A DNA stretch of 61,263 nucleotides from positions 1 through 61,263 of the forward strand of contig NZ_LZSC01000070.1 of assembly GCF_001665235.1 (NCBI RefSeq), in the 5' to 3' direction. The stretch is from Mycobacterium sp. 1100029.7. GTDB lineage: Bacteria > Actinomycetota > Actinomycetes > Mycobacteriales > Mycobacteriaceae. Below, piece after piece: positions 1-8,907 of this stretch; the first letter of the stretch is position 1, and every line of letters begins with the position of its first letter. The notes under the pieces are model-generated. The model was not told the DNA's origin. It did no database searches and saw nothing but the letters and a program-made list of their open reading frames with translations. The translations under genes were made by a program, and so were the position numbers.

Positions 1-763
1 TGACCTCGCGCGAGACGCCGCGCAGATTGAGGGCGACCCGCGCCACCGGTCCCATCGCGGGCTGGGGCTGGCCGCGGCTTTGCAGACCGCGGATCACGAC
101 CGACCGTCGCTGGCCCGCGCCCAGCAGGTCGAGCCGGTCGCCGCGCGCCACGGTGCCCGCGGCCAGCGTCCCGGTCACGACGGTGCCCGCGCCGGTGATC
201 GTGAAGGAGCGGTCGACCCACAGCCGTACCCGGGCCGTGGCCTCGGGGGCGGGCAGCTGGGCGAGGACGCGATCGAGCGTGGCCCGCAGTTCGGGCAGCC
301 CGGCGCCGTCGACGGCCGACACGATGACGCCGGGCGCATCACCCAGCCCGGTTCCGGCGAGCTCGTCGCGGGCCTGCTCCAGCACCGCGGCGGCGCGGTC
401 GGGGGCCCGGTCGGCGCGGGTGACCACGATCAGGCCGTGCCGGATTCCCAACGCCGCGAGCGCGTCGCGATGGTCGCTGGACTGCGGCTGCCAGCCCTCG
501 TCCGCGGCAACGACGAAGCAGACCACCGGCGTAGGGCCGAGGCCGGCCAGCGTGTTGGCCAGGAAGCGCTGGTGCCCGGGAACGTCGACGAATGCCACGT
601 CGCTCCCCGACGGCAGGGTGGTCCAGGCGAAGCCGAGGTCGATGGTCAGTCCGCGGCGCCGCTCCTCCTCCCACCGGTCGGGCTCCATGCCGGTCAGGGC
701 GCGGATCAGGGTGCTCTTGCCGTGGTCGACGTGCCCGGCGGTCGCGATGACGTACGTGCTCAG
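1..763 (-). CDS. selB: SelB, selenocysteine-specific elongation factor (partial, C-terminus cut by window edge)
   Basis: SelB is the GTPase that brings Sec-tRNA(Sec) to UGA codons marked by a SECIS hairpin. About 254 codons are visible; the gene runs off the left edge. The translation-GTPase domain is clear: P-loop GHVDHGKST near residues 10-18, then DVPGH (G3) and TRAD at the G4 position, followed by an EF-Tu domain 2-like stretch. It directly follows selA, whose TGA stop overlaps it. No ATG, GTG or TTG is in frame near the conserved N-terminus. The best start is a CTG at 763, forming a CTGA overlap and giving (M)STYVIATAG. The identity is firm; the start codon is inferred. Confidence 0.93.
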   Translation of the reverse strand, partial: MSTYVIATAGHVDHGKSTLIRALTGMEPDRWEEERRRGLTIDLGFAWTTLPSGSDVAFVDVPGHQRFLANTLAGLGPTPVVCFVVAADEGWQPQSSDHRDALAALGIRHGLIVVTRADRAPDRAAAVLEQARDELAGTGLGDAPGVIVSAVDGAGLPELRATLDRVLAQLPAPEATARVRLWVDRSFTITGAGTVVTGTLAAGTVARGDRLDLLGAGQRRSVVIRGLQSRGQPQPAMGPVARVALNLRGVSREV

Positions 764-2079
764 CGGTCCGCCTCGGGCAGCGCTGCCAGGGCCGCCTGAA
801 CCGCGGCGAGCAGGCGTTCGTCGTCCGACTCCGAGATGCAACGCAGGTCGAGCAGACAGCAGCCGTCGTGAACCCGCGGCAGCACCGCGGGTTCCCCAGC
901 GCGCAACACCGCCGCCGCCGGCTCTGGAAGGCGCACGGCCCAGCCGGGCAAGGGAACGCCCGGGGCTCCGCCGCCGCCCACCCGGCCGTCGTGGGCGACG
1001 ACGGACGCGCCGACCGCTCGGGCCAACTGCTCGGCCCGTGCCCGAAGACGATCCGGATCGGCGTGTAGCGCCGCGGTGACCGGTGATTCCCCGGCCCGCA
1101 CCGTGGCTTCCAGCGCGGCCAGGGTGAGCTTGTCGGCGCGGACCGCGCGCGCCAGCGGATGCCGTGCCATCTTGGCGACCACCTCGGTGCGGCCGAGCAC
1201 GATTCCGGCCTGCGGGCCGCCGAGTAGCTTGTCGCCGCTGGCCGTGACCACGTCGGCGCCATCGGACAGCGTGGTTGCCGCGTCCGGCTCGTCGGGCAGC
1301 AGCGGGTCGGGAGCCAGCAGCCCGCTGCCCAGGTCGGCGACCAGCGGCACCCGCTTCTCGGCGGTCACGGCCCGCAGTTCGGAGACGGTGACGGCGGAGG
1401 TGAACCCTTCGACCCGGAAGTTGCTCTGGTGGATTTTCAGCACGCATGCGGTCTGCGGACCGATCGCGTCGGCGTAGTCCTTGAGGTGGGTGCGGTTGGT
1501 GGTGCCGACCTCACGCAGCTGGGCGCCCGTAGCGGCGATCAGGTCGGGCAACCGGAATCCGGCACCGATCTCGATCAGTTCGCCGCGGCTCACCACCACT
1601 TCGCCACCGGTCGCCAGCGCGGTCGTCGCCAGCACCAGCGCCGCCGCGCCGTTGTTGACCACCAGCGCGTCCTCGGCCGCGGGGCAGGCCTCCAGTAATG
1701 CGTCGCGCAGCGCGACGGCGCGCTTTGATCGGGTGCCGGTGGCCAGGTCCAGTTCCACGTCGACGTAGCCGCTGGCCGAGACCAGTGCCTCGACCGCGCC
1801 GGCGGACAGCGGCGCACGCCCCAGGTTGGTGTGCACGACGACACCGGTCGCGTTGAGCACGGGCCGCAACTTCGTGTTCCGATGCGCGGCCAGCGCCGCC
1901 ACCACCGCGTCCGGCACCTCCTCGGGCGCGAGGTCACCGCGACGGGCCTGGTCTTGGACGTCGCGGATCACCGCCCGGACGGCGCGCTCGCCCAGCCGGA
2001 TTCGCGCCTCCTGGACCGGCAGGAGCGCGAGCAGCGAATCTGTGCGCGGGATCAGGCGGCGCGGATCGACCTGTGTCAC
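760..2079 (-). CDS. selA: SelA, L-seryl-tRNA(Sec) selenium transferase
   Basis: SelA is the PLP enzyme that converts Ser-tRNA(Sec) to Sec-tRNA(Sec) using selenophosphate. The protein is 439 aa, close to the usual bacterial length. Visible family features are the N-terminal helical domain, the NATGVVVHTNLGRAPLS stretch near residues 77-93, and the PLP-lysine segment SGDKLLGGPQAG, with the likely Schiff-base lysine at about K284. The start is an ATG just downstream of tRNA-Sec on the same strand (27 bp gap), and its stop overlaps the selB start. tRNA-Sec, selA and selB may therefore share a transcript. No oddities were seen. Confidence 0.96.
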   Translation of the reverse strand: MTQVDPRRLIPRTDSLLALLPVQEARIRLGERAVRAVIRDVQDQARRGDLAPEEVPDAVVAALAAHRNTKLRPVLNATGVVVHTNLGRAPLSAGAVEALVSASGYVDVELDLATGTRSKRAVALRDALLEACPAAEDALVVNNGAAALVLATTALATGGEVVVSRGELIEIGAGFRLPDLIAATGAQLREVGTTNRTHLKDYADAIGPQTACVLKIHQSNFRVEGFTSAVTVSELRAVTAEKRVPLVADLGSGLLAPDPLLPDEPDAATTLSDGADVVTASGDKLLGGPQAGIVLGRTEVVAKMARHPLARAVRADKLTLAALEATVRAGESPVTAALHADPDRLRARAEQLARAVGASVVAHDGRVGGGGAPGVPLPGWAVRLPEPAAAVLRAGEPAVLPRVHDGCCLLDLRCISESDDERLLAAVQAALAALPEADR

Positions 2080-2106
2080 TTGCCTGCTCGCCTCCTCGGT
2101 CGCGAC

Positions 2107-2202
2107 TGGCGGAGGCGGACGGGAATCGAACCCGCCAGACCGAGATACTCGATCTCACCGGTTTTGAAGACCGGGGGGACCACCAGGAACCCAAACGCCT
2201 CC
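2107..2202 (-). tRNA. selC: tRNA-Sec (anticodon UCA)
   Basis: This is a 96-nt minus-strand tRNA including an encoded CCA (2107-2109) and discriminator G. The acceptor pairs GGAGGCG with CGCCTCC. The anticodon arm is CCGGT-CTTCAAA-ACCGG with anticodon TCA at 2165-2167. There is a long variable arm with stem GAGAT/ATCTC and a T arm containing GGGTTCGATTCCC. The length, long extra arm and UCA anticodon are diagnostic of selenocysteine tRNA. Neighbouring selA, selB and selD, and a UGA-containing formate dehydrogenase gene, fit its job of decoding UGA as Sec. Confidence 0.97.
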
Positions 2203-2313
2203 ATGGACAACGTAGCTTGGTCAGCGCCAATACCCGCGAGAGTGTGCGGTCACGGCCTCGGGTGTGCGGCTGCGGCGGCCCTACCTGGCGTGTTGCCCCC
2301 CTCTGCGCACACT

Positions 2314-2353
2314 CGACGCCGTGAACGCACACGCGACGCCGTGAACGCACACG
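2314..2353. repeat. 20-bp tandem direct repeat, two copies
   Basis: Two exact head-to-tail copies of CGACGCCGTGAACGCACACG (2314-2333 and 2334-2353) are followed by a partial third (CGAACGC). They lie in the 232-bp divergent gap between tRNA-Sec and selD, which otherwise shows no gene. Function is unknown. The repeat could bind a regulator, or be a member of a dispersed mycobacterial intergenic repeat; I cannot tell which from one window. Confidence 0.7.
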
Positions 2354-2434
2354 CGAACGCTTGTGACGACGTAGACAGTTGTCGCCGTGCGGCGGGCGGC
2401 CCGCGCACCCCGCCGGTTTCCGTAGGCTCGCGCC

Positions 2435-3412
2435 ATGACCCAGACTCGGCTCACCGGTTACGCGCACGGCGGCGGCTGCGCGTGCAAGATCCCGCCCGGC
2501 GAGCTCGAGGAGGCGCTCCGCGGCCTCACCGGTCAATCCGGCGATGACGTCCTAGTGGGCCTCGACGACGGCGACGATGCGGCCGCGGTGCTGGTCGGTG
2601 ATATCGCGGTGCTGTCCACGGCGGACTTCTTCACACCCGTTGTCGACGACGCTTACGACTGGGGCCGCATCGCGGCGGCCAACGCCCTGTCGGATGTCTA
2701 CGCGATGGGCGGGCGCCCGGTGGTTGCGATCAACTTGGTCGGCTGGCCGCGTGACGTGCTGCCGCTGGAGCTGATGACCGAGGTGTTGCGCGGCGGGCTG
2801 GCGGTGGCAGCGGAGGCGCGCTGCCCGGTGATCGGTGGCCACTCCATCGACGACCCCGAACCGAAGTACGGCATGGCGGTCACCGGTGTGGCGGCCCCGG
2901 ATCAGTTGCTGCGCAACGATGCCGCGCAGCCGGGCCTCCCGCTGACGCTGACGAAGCCGCTCGGCGTGGGACTGCTCAACAATCGGCACAAGCAGACCGG
3001 TGAGGTGTTCGCCGAGGCGGTCGCGACGATGACCCGGCTCAATCGCGACGCCGCGGCGGACGCGGTGGCCGGTGGCGTACGGGCGGCCACCGATGTGACC
3101 GGCTTCGGGTTGCTCGGCCACTTGTACAAAATGTGCCGGGCTTCGAAGGTGGGCGCGGTCATCGACCGCGCCGCGGTGCCGGTGCTCGACGCGGCCCGCG
3201 ACGCACTGCGCGACGGGTTCGTGTCCGGCGGGACCAAGCGCAATCTCGACTGGGTGCGCCCGCACCTGCATCCCGGCTCGGGAGTCAGCGAGGATGACCT
3301 GCTGCTGCTCGCCGACGCGCAGACCTCGGGCGGTCTGCTGGTGGTGGGCGAGTTGCCCGGTCACCCGGTGATCGGGCACACCGTCGCGGGCGAGGGCATC
3401 GAAATCCGCTGA
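2435..3412 (+). CDS. selD: SelD, selenide, water dikinase
   Basis: SelD makes selenophosphate from selenide and ATP for SelA. The protein is 325 aa. The N-terminal catalytic loop reads GGGCACK (Cys15, Cys17, Lys18), corresponding to the Cys/Sec-Gly-Cys-Lys loop of the family; here the key residue is Cys, not Sec, so SelD does not itself need UGA decoding. The AIRS-type ATP-binding core follows, with DDAAAV and the DFFTPVVDD segment. It is divergent from tRNA-Sec and tail-to-tail with the formate dehydrogenase operon (2 bp gap). The ATG start places the loop at the expected distance from the N-terminus. Confidence 0.95.
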   Translation: MTQTRLTGYAHGGGCACKIPPGELEEALRGLTGQSGDDVLVGLDDGDDAAAVLVGDIAVLSTADFFTPVVDDAYDWGRIAAANALSDVYAMGGRPVVAINLVGWPRDVLPLELMTEVLRGGLAVAAEARCPVIGGHSIDDPEPKYGMAVTGVAAPDQLLRNDAAQPGLPLTLTKPLGVGLLNNRHKQTGEVFAEAVATMTRLNRDAAADAVAGGVRAATDVTGFGLLGHLYKMCRASKVGAVIDRAAVPVLDAARDALRDGFVSGGTKRNLDWVRPHLHPGSGVSEDDLLLLADAQTSGGLLVVGELPGHPVIGHTVAGEGIEIR

Positions 3413-3414
3413 CC

Positions 3415-4500
3415 TCAGCCGGCGGTGGTGATCGAATCGTCGGTGATGCCCGCCGCGCGGCGCGCGGCCAGCCGGCGCTTCTGCGGCTCGATCGTGTAGC
3501 GGGGGTGGCGCGCCGATTCCTTGCCCGCCTCGAAGAAGCCAAACCTCAGCAATGCCGACGCGCTGAGCAGCGTCAGGCCCGACAAGACTGCGACATCGCG
3601 GCGATGCCCGCCGAGTAACGCGCCCAAACCGCCTGCGGCAGCGAGCCATTCACTGGCCGTCAGCATCCGGCCAGGTATGCCTTCATGCAACGGCTCCCTG
3701 GTCACCGGGTCCATCCGGTGTTCGGTGAACCTGGCCGAGATCAGATCGCTGATCGCACCGATCACCGCCAGCTTGCGGGCGGGCCCGGCCTCGGCGACCG
3801 GGGTGGTGATCATCGCCAGGCCCGAGCCGGCCAGGCTCGCCGAGCTGACGAACACGAACGGCAGATCCCGATACGCCGCATTCCACGTGGGCGTTGCGGT
3901 GTTGGTCAGCAGCACCGCGGTGTAGACAGCCAGCGGCGCCGCGAAGACGCCGGCTTCCAAACCCGCCGGTCCCTCCACGGCACGCAGCACGGGGCGCAAC
4001 GGGCCCAACGGGATTCGCTCGCCGGTCATCCGGTCGACCTCGGCTACCGCGGCAACTCCGATACCGGCGCTGAACAGGCTGAGGATCCACGAGCCGATGC
4101 TCATCGGCGAGGTCAACTTGACCGTGCGCAGCATGTTGACGAAGCGCTCGGGCCGGCCCAGGTCCTTCACCAGCGCCACCGCGCCCAGGGACACCGCGGC
4201 CAGCGCGGAGAGTCTTGTGTTGCGGCGCAACGTCTTTCGTCCGGTCAGCTGGGCACCGGCAGCCAGCAGACCGGATCCACCGGCAACACCACCCAGAAAC
4301 AGATACGCCGCCACCTCGTGTCCCCAGGGGGCGGGCTTGACCACCGGACGCCCGTAGTACGAGGTGAATTCGGCGTCGGGGACCATCGGCATCTCGCGGG
4401 AGCCGTCACCACCGCCGCGCCGGCCGGCGCGCTTGGCCTTGCGCCGCTTGCCGCCCTTGGGCTCCGGCGGACGGAAGCTGTCGAATTCGGAGGTACTCAT
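3415..4500 (-). CDS. NrfD/PsrC-type membrane subunit of formate dehydrogenase
   Basis: A 361-aa integral membrane protein. A basic, Lys/Arg-rich cytoplasmic N-terminus of about 50 residues is followed by several hydrophobic helices. The stretch containing DLGRPERFVNML is typical of NrfD/PsrC-type quinone-reactive subunits. No haem-ligand pattern of a cytochrome b FdnI is evident. The start is the ATG at 4498-4500, in an ATGA overlap with the upstream Fe-S subunit, which supports translational coupling. By family knowledge it should pass electrons from the Fe-S subunit to the quinone pool; a longer upstream start is possible but would lie inside the Fe-S gene. Confidence 0.88.
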   Translation of the reverse strand: MSTSEFDSFRPPEPKGGKRRKAKRAGRRGGGDGSREMPMVPDAEFTSYYGRPVVKPAPWGHEVAAYLFLGGVAGGSGLLAAGAQLTGRKTLRRNTRLSALAAVSLGAVALVKDLGRPERFVNMLRTVKLTSPMSIGSWILSLFSAGIGVAAVAEVDRMTGERIPLGPLRPVLRAVEGPAGLEAGVFAAPLAVYTAVLLTNTATPTWNAAYRDLPFVFVSSASLAGSGLAMITTPVAEAGPARKLAVIGAISDLISARFTEHRMDPVTREPLHEGIPGRMLTASEWLAAAGGLGALLGGHRRDVAVLSGLTLLSASALLRFGFFEAGKESARHPRYTIEPQKRRLAARRAAGITDDSITTAG

Positions 4501-5474
4501 CGGCTTCCCCAGAAAGCCAACGCGGCCGCACCCACCATGCCTGCCGCGGCAATACTCGCCCGCTTGAACATGGTCGGCAGGTCGGCCGTGCACACCCGCG
4601 GATCGGGCGGCAGGCCGTAGACCTCGGGCTCGTCGAGCAACAAGAACACCGAACCGATACCGCCGACGCCGTCGTTCTCATTGGCGCCGTAGAGCCTTGC
4701 CTCGGTGCGTCCTTGGTCGTGCAGCTGTGCGACCCGCTGCCGCGCCTGGTCCACCAACTCGTCATGATTGCCGAATTTGATCGACGTGGTCGGACAGGTC
4801 TGGGCACAGGCGGGTGTCTGGTCCTCGACCAGCCGGTCATAGCAGAGCGTGCACTTCTGGGCGACGCCGGTGACGAATTCCTCTTTAGGCCGGCCCGGGC
4901 GGTCCACCGGCGTCGCGTAGGTGCCGTCGCTGCGGCGCTCGACCACGCCGAACGGGCAGCCCGCGACGCAGGTACCGCAGCCGTTGCAGACGTCGTGCTG
5001 TACCACCACGGTCCCGAACTCGGTGCGGAACAACGCGCCCGTCGGGCACACGTCCAGACAACCGGCGTGTGTGCAGTGCTTGCAGACGTCCGAGGACATC
5101 AACCACCGAAACTCCGGGGTGTCCGGCGGTTTGAGATCGTCTACCGGCGGCGGCGCCGAGCCGGCGATGGGCGGTATACCCAAATCGATCAGCACCCGGC
5201 CGGATTCGCGAGCCTCCTCGATGCGCTCGCGGCCCTGCTCGATGAACGCCACGTGCCGCCATGTGCTGGCGCCGAGCGCGCCGGTGTTGTCGTAGGACGA
5301 ACCCAGCAGCTCCAGATCTCCATCGCGCGGGTTGCGGTTCCACTCCTTGCACGCCACTTCGCAAGCCTTGCACCCGATGCAGATCGAGGTATCGGTAAAG
5401 AATCCCTTGCGCGGCTTGGCATCTGACCAACCAGCAGCCGCGGCCGGGTCAGTCGGTCCGGTCAGCTGGCCCAT
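4497..5474 (-). CDS. Formate dehydrogenase iron-sulfur (beta) subunit
   Basis: A 325-aa ferredoxin-like electron-transfer subunit. Four cysteine clusters for [4Fe-4S] centres are visible: CIGCKACEVAC (Cys32, 35, 38, 42), CKHCTHAGCLDVC, CNGCGTCVAGCPFG, and CTLCYDR followed by CAQTC. This is the arrangement of FdnH/HybA-type subunits. The start at 5474 was chosen because it has a good ribosome-binding site (GAAGGGAA) and begins shortly before the first cluster; it overlaps the end of the catalytic subunit gene by 26 bp. It lies between the Sec subunit and the NrfD-type subunit in one minus-strand operon. Confidence 0.93.
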   Translation of the reverse strand: MGQLTGPTDPAAAAGWSDAKPRKGFFTDTSICIGCKACEVACKEWNRNPRDGDLELLGSSYDNTGALGASTWRHVAFIEQGRERIEEARESGRVLIDLGIPPIAGSAPPPVDDLKPPDTPEFRWLMSSDVCKHCTHAGCLDVCPTGALFRTEFGTVVVQHDVCNGCGTCVAGCPFGVVERRSDGTYATPVDRPGRPKEEFVTGVAQKCTLCYDRLVEDQTPACAQTCPTTSIKFGNHDELVDQARQRVAQLHDQGRTEARLYGANENDGVGGIGSVFLLLDEPEVYGLPPDPRVCTADLPTMFKRASIAAAGMVGAAALAFWGSR

Positions 5475-8400
5475 CAGTTTCCCTTCTGTCCGGCTCGCCC
5501 GGCGCATTGATGACGTCCCAGACGGCGGCGGTGACTCGTTCATTGTCCGTCTCGACCGTGGCGCCCGCGCGGGACTGGTACTCGGCGACCAGCCGCAACA
5601 ACGCCGCGCCCTGCGGCCGGCGGCCCGGTTGGATGTCACACGACCCGGCCTTGGACTCCTGGATCTGCACGTTCGGATCGAGCGTCACGCCCAGTAGATC
5701 GTTGGCCGCGTCACCGCTCACCACCGCGTCGCTGCCCACCCCCCAGTGATAGGGCAACCCGATCTGATGCACGGTGTGGTTCCCGATCCGCAACGGAGTC
5801 ATCCGCTCGGTGACCAAAACCCGCGCCTCGATCGCGGCGCGCGGGGACACCAGAGTCGCCCATCCATAGGGTTCGAGCCCGCGTTCGGCGGCCAGCTCCG
5901 GGGAGACCTCACAGAACATCTCGGGTTGCAGCTCGGACAGATACGGCAACCATCGGCTCATCCCGCCGGCGGTGTGGTGCTCGGTGAGCCGGTAGGTGGT
6001 GAACACGTACGGGTACACCTCGGCACCCGGGTCGCCCGCACTCGGCGCGCTCAGATTGTCCTTGCGCGGGAACATGATTCGCGACGGACTCTGCTGTTGC
6101 GGATACAACGCGTTGGCGACCGGTGACTCCTGCGGCTCGTAGTGCGTGGGCAGCGGTCCGTCGACGACGCCCTTGGGGGCGAACAGCCAGCCCTTGCCGT
6201 CCGCCTGCATCACGAACGCATCGTCGCCGGCCAGCGCGGCCGGGCCGCCCAGGTCCGGGTCGGGGCGGCTGTGCGGCGCCCGGTCGACCACGAAGTCGGG
6301 TATGTCATAGCCGACCCAACGCTGCTGCTCGGCATCCCACCAGATGTACCTCTTGCGTTCGCTCCACGGATTTCCGTCGGGGTCGGCCGAGGCGCGGTTG
6401 TACAGAATCCGCCGGTCCGCCGGCCACGCCCAGCCCCACTCCCGCTGGCTCGGGCCACTCCCGCCGTGCGGTACCCGTCGGGCGGCCCGGTTGCTGCCGT
6501 CCTCGTATACCCCGGTGTAGATCCAGCAACCGCAGGACGTCGACCCGTCGGCACGCAGGTCGTTGAACGACGACACCGGCTTGCCGGCGTCCGGGCCACT
6601 GACGTGGTAGCCGTTGTACTCGGCCAGCACCGCCTCGCTGTCGATTTCGCCGTGCTCATCGGTGGGGTAGTCCCACGTCAGGTCCAGCAGCGGACGGTCG
6701 CGTTCATCGGTCGAGTCCGCCAGCCGTGCCCGGATCCGGTTGCCCAGCTCGAAGAAGAACTGACTCTCGCTCTGGCAGTCGCCCGGCGGCTCGACGGCTT
6801 TGTGCCGCCACTGCAGCAGCCGTTGCGTCTGGGTGAACGACCCGGCCTTCTCCACGTGCGTGGCGGCGGGAAAGAAGAACACCTCGGTCTCGATGTCCTC
6901 GGTTTTCAATTCGCCGGACGCGATCTCTGGGCCGTCCTTCCACCAGGTCGCCGACTCGATCATGTTGATGTCGCGCACCACAAGCCATTTCAGGTGCGCC
7001 ATGCCGAGTCGTTGCATCCGACCGTGTGCGGATCCGACCGCCGGATTCTGGCCGAGCAGGAAGTAGCCCTCCACCTCGTCGTTGAGCATGCCCATCACGG
7101 TCTGGTAGGTGCCGTGCGGGCCGGACAGCCGCGGCAGGTAGTCGTAGGCCCAGTCGTTGTCCTCGGTGGCCGCGTCGCCCCACCAGGCCTTGAGCAGGCT
7201 GACGGTGTAGGCATCGGCGTCGGCCCAGAAACCTTTCTGCTTCTTGGACCCGATCGCCTCCAGGTAATCGGCCAGCGTGTCGTGGGCACCGGCCTTGGGC
7301 ATCGGCAGATAGCCCGGCAGCAGGTTGAACAGTGTCGGGATGTCGGTGGAACCCTGGATGCTGGCGTGGCCGCGCAATGCCATGATGCCGCTGCCGGGAC
7401 GGCCGACGTTGCCCAGCAACAGCTGCAAAATCGTTGCGGTGCGTATGAATTGGGCACCGAGGGTGTGCTGAGTCCAGCCGACGGCATAGGCGAAGCAGGT
7501 GGTGCGCTCCCGTCCGGAATTCTCCACGATGCTGCGGGCCAGGTAATCAAAATCCTCGAGGCTGATGCCGCAGACGTCGCGAACCATCTCCGGCGTATAG
7601 CGGGCGTAATGCCGCTTGAGGATCTGGAACACCGTTTGCGGATGCTGCAGTGTGTCGTCGCGTACCACCCGGGCGTGCGCCAGCGGCGGTCCGCCCATGC
7701 CGCTCTCGTCACCGGCGGCGCGCGACGACGCCGACGAGCCGTGCTCGTCCCAACCTCCGGGGCCGGTGATGCCCCCATGGCTACCATCACCGTCGGCGCT
7801 GGCGTACGCCCACGTCGACTGGTCGTATTGCCCGGTCTCGGGATCGAAGCCGGAGAACAGACCGCCGAGTTCCTCAGCGTCCCTGAAGTTTTCGTTGATC
7901 AGGGTGGCCGCGTTGGTGTAGGCGAGGACGTACTCGTCGAACCACAACTCATTGCTGATGATGTGGTTGATCAGCGCACCGAGCAGCACCACGTCCGAGC
8001 CGGCCCGGATTGGGATGTGCTTGTCGGACACCGCCGAGGTACGCGTGAAGCGCGGGTCGACGTGGATCAGCTTCGCGCCCCGGGCTCGCGCCTCTTCCAC
8101 CCACTGGAAGCCGACCGGATGGCACTCGGCCATGTTCGAGCCCTGGATGACAATGCAGTCGGCGTTAGCCATGTCCTGCAGTGATTGGGTGGCGCCGCCG
8201 CGCCCGAAGGAGGCTCCCAGACCGGGAACCGTGGAGGAGTGTCAAATACGAGCTTGATTCTCGATCTGGATCGCGCCCGCGGCGGTGAAGAGTTTCTTGA
8301 TCAGGTAGTTCTCTTCGTTGTCCAGTGTTGCCCCGCCCAGTGCGGCGATCCCCATGGTGCGCCGTAGCAGGTTGCCCTTCTTGTCGATGTCCTGCCAGGT

Positions 8401-8823
8401 GTGGCGGCGGGATTCGAGGAAGCGGTCGGCGACCATGTCGATGGCGGTGTTCAGATCGAGGCGCTCCCACTTTGTCGCCCGCGGCGCGCGGTAGAGCACC
8501 TCGAGCTGCCGGCCAGGGGAGTTGACCAGTTGCTCGGACGCCGATCCCTTGGGGCACAGCCGGCCCCGCGAAATCGGGGAGTCGGGATCGCCTTCGATCT
8601 GGACGACCTTCTCGTCCTTGACATACACCTTCTGGCCGCAGCCCACCGCGCAGTACGGGCACACGCTCTGTACGACCCGGTCGGCCGTCGTGGTGCGCGG
8701 CGTCAGCTCGCGAGTGTGTTTGGACGTCACCGCCGTCCCACGGCCCAACACGTCACCCGAACGGAGCTGACGGATGACGGGCCATTCGAGGAGAATCTTC
8801 GGCGAGGGCAGCTTCGGAGCCAT
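5449..8823 (-). CDS. fdhA: Selenocysteine-containing formate dehydrogenase, catalytic (alpha) subunit
   Basis: Oxidises formate to CO2 at a molybdenum bis-MGD centre. The gene reads as 1124 codons if the in-frame TGA at 8242-8244 is decoded as Sec194. An N-terminal [4Fe-4S] motif is present (Cys55, 58, 62 and 90; CPYCAVGC then LCPKG), followed by ENQARI-U-HSSTVPGLG and, after it, CIVIQGSNMAECHP. The open frame, protein family signal and codon use continue unbroken across the TGA. A SECIS hairpin follows it and sel genes are next door, so this is Sec insertion and not a stop. No twin-arginine signal is seen at the chosen ATG (8823). It is first in an operon with the Fe-S and NrfD subunits. Confidence 0.95.
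8212..8244 (-). promoter_or_regulatory. Sec UGA codon and bacterial SECIS hairpin in fdhA
   Basis: TGA at 8244-8242, an 11-nt spacer, then a perfect 7-bp stem (one G-U pair): GGUUCCC, loop GGUCU, GGGAGCC, spanning 8230 down to 8212. The GGUCU loop and the 11-nt spacing to UGA match my recollection of the Escherichia coli fdhF SECIS that SelB binds. The hairpin is translated as part of the protein (TVPGLGAS). This is direct sequence support for Sec decoding. Confidence 0.93.
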
Positions 8824-8907
8824 GGGTTTGAGCCTAGTGCGGCGCAGTTCGCGCCGCTCCGACGGTTTACGGCCAACAACCCGCCCGACGACCGCCCGGC
8901 TCTTACG

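Noticed and set aside
2314..2353. CRISPR-like or IS-like meaning of the 20-bp repeat
   Set aside because: Only two adjacent copies, no spacers, no cas or transposase genes, no terminal inverted repeats.
6142..8184. Long plus-strand open frame of 680 codons opposite fdhA
   Set aside because: Antisense shadow in GC-rich DNA; its composition (Arg, Gly, Val, His rich, no known motif) is not protein-like, and fdhA is certain.
5449..8823. fdhA as two genes or a pseudogene broken by a stop at 8242-8244
   Set aside because: SECIS hairpin, tRNA-Sec and selABD nearby, and unbroken protein homology across the TGA support Sec insertion.
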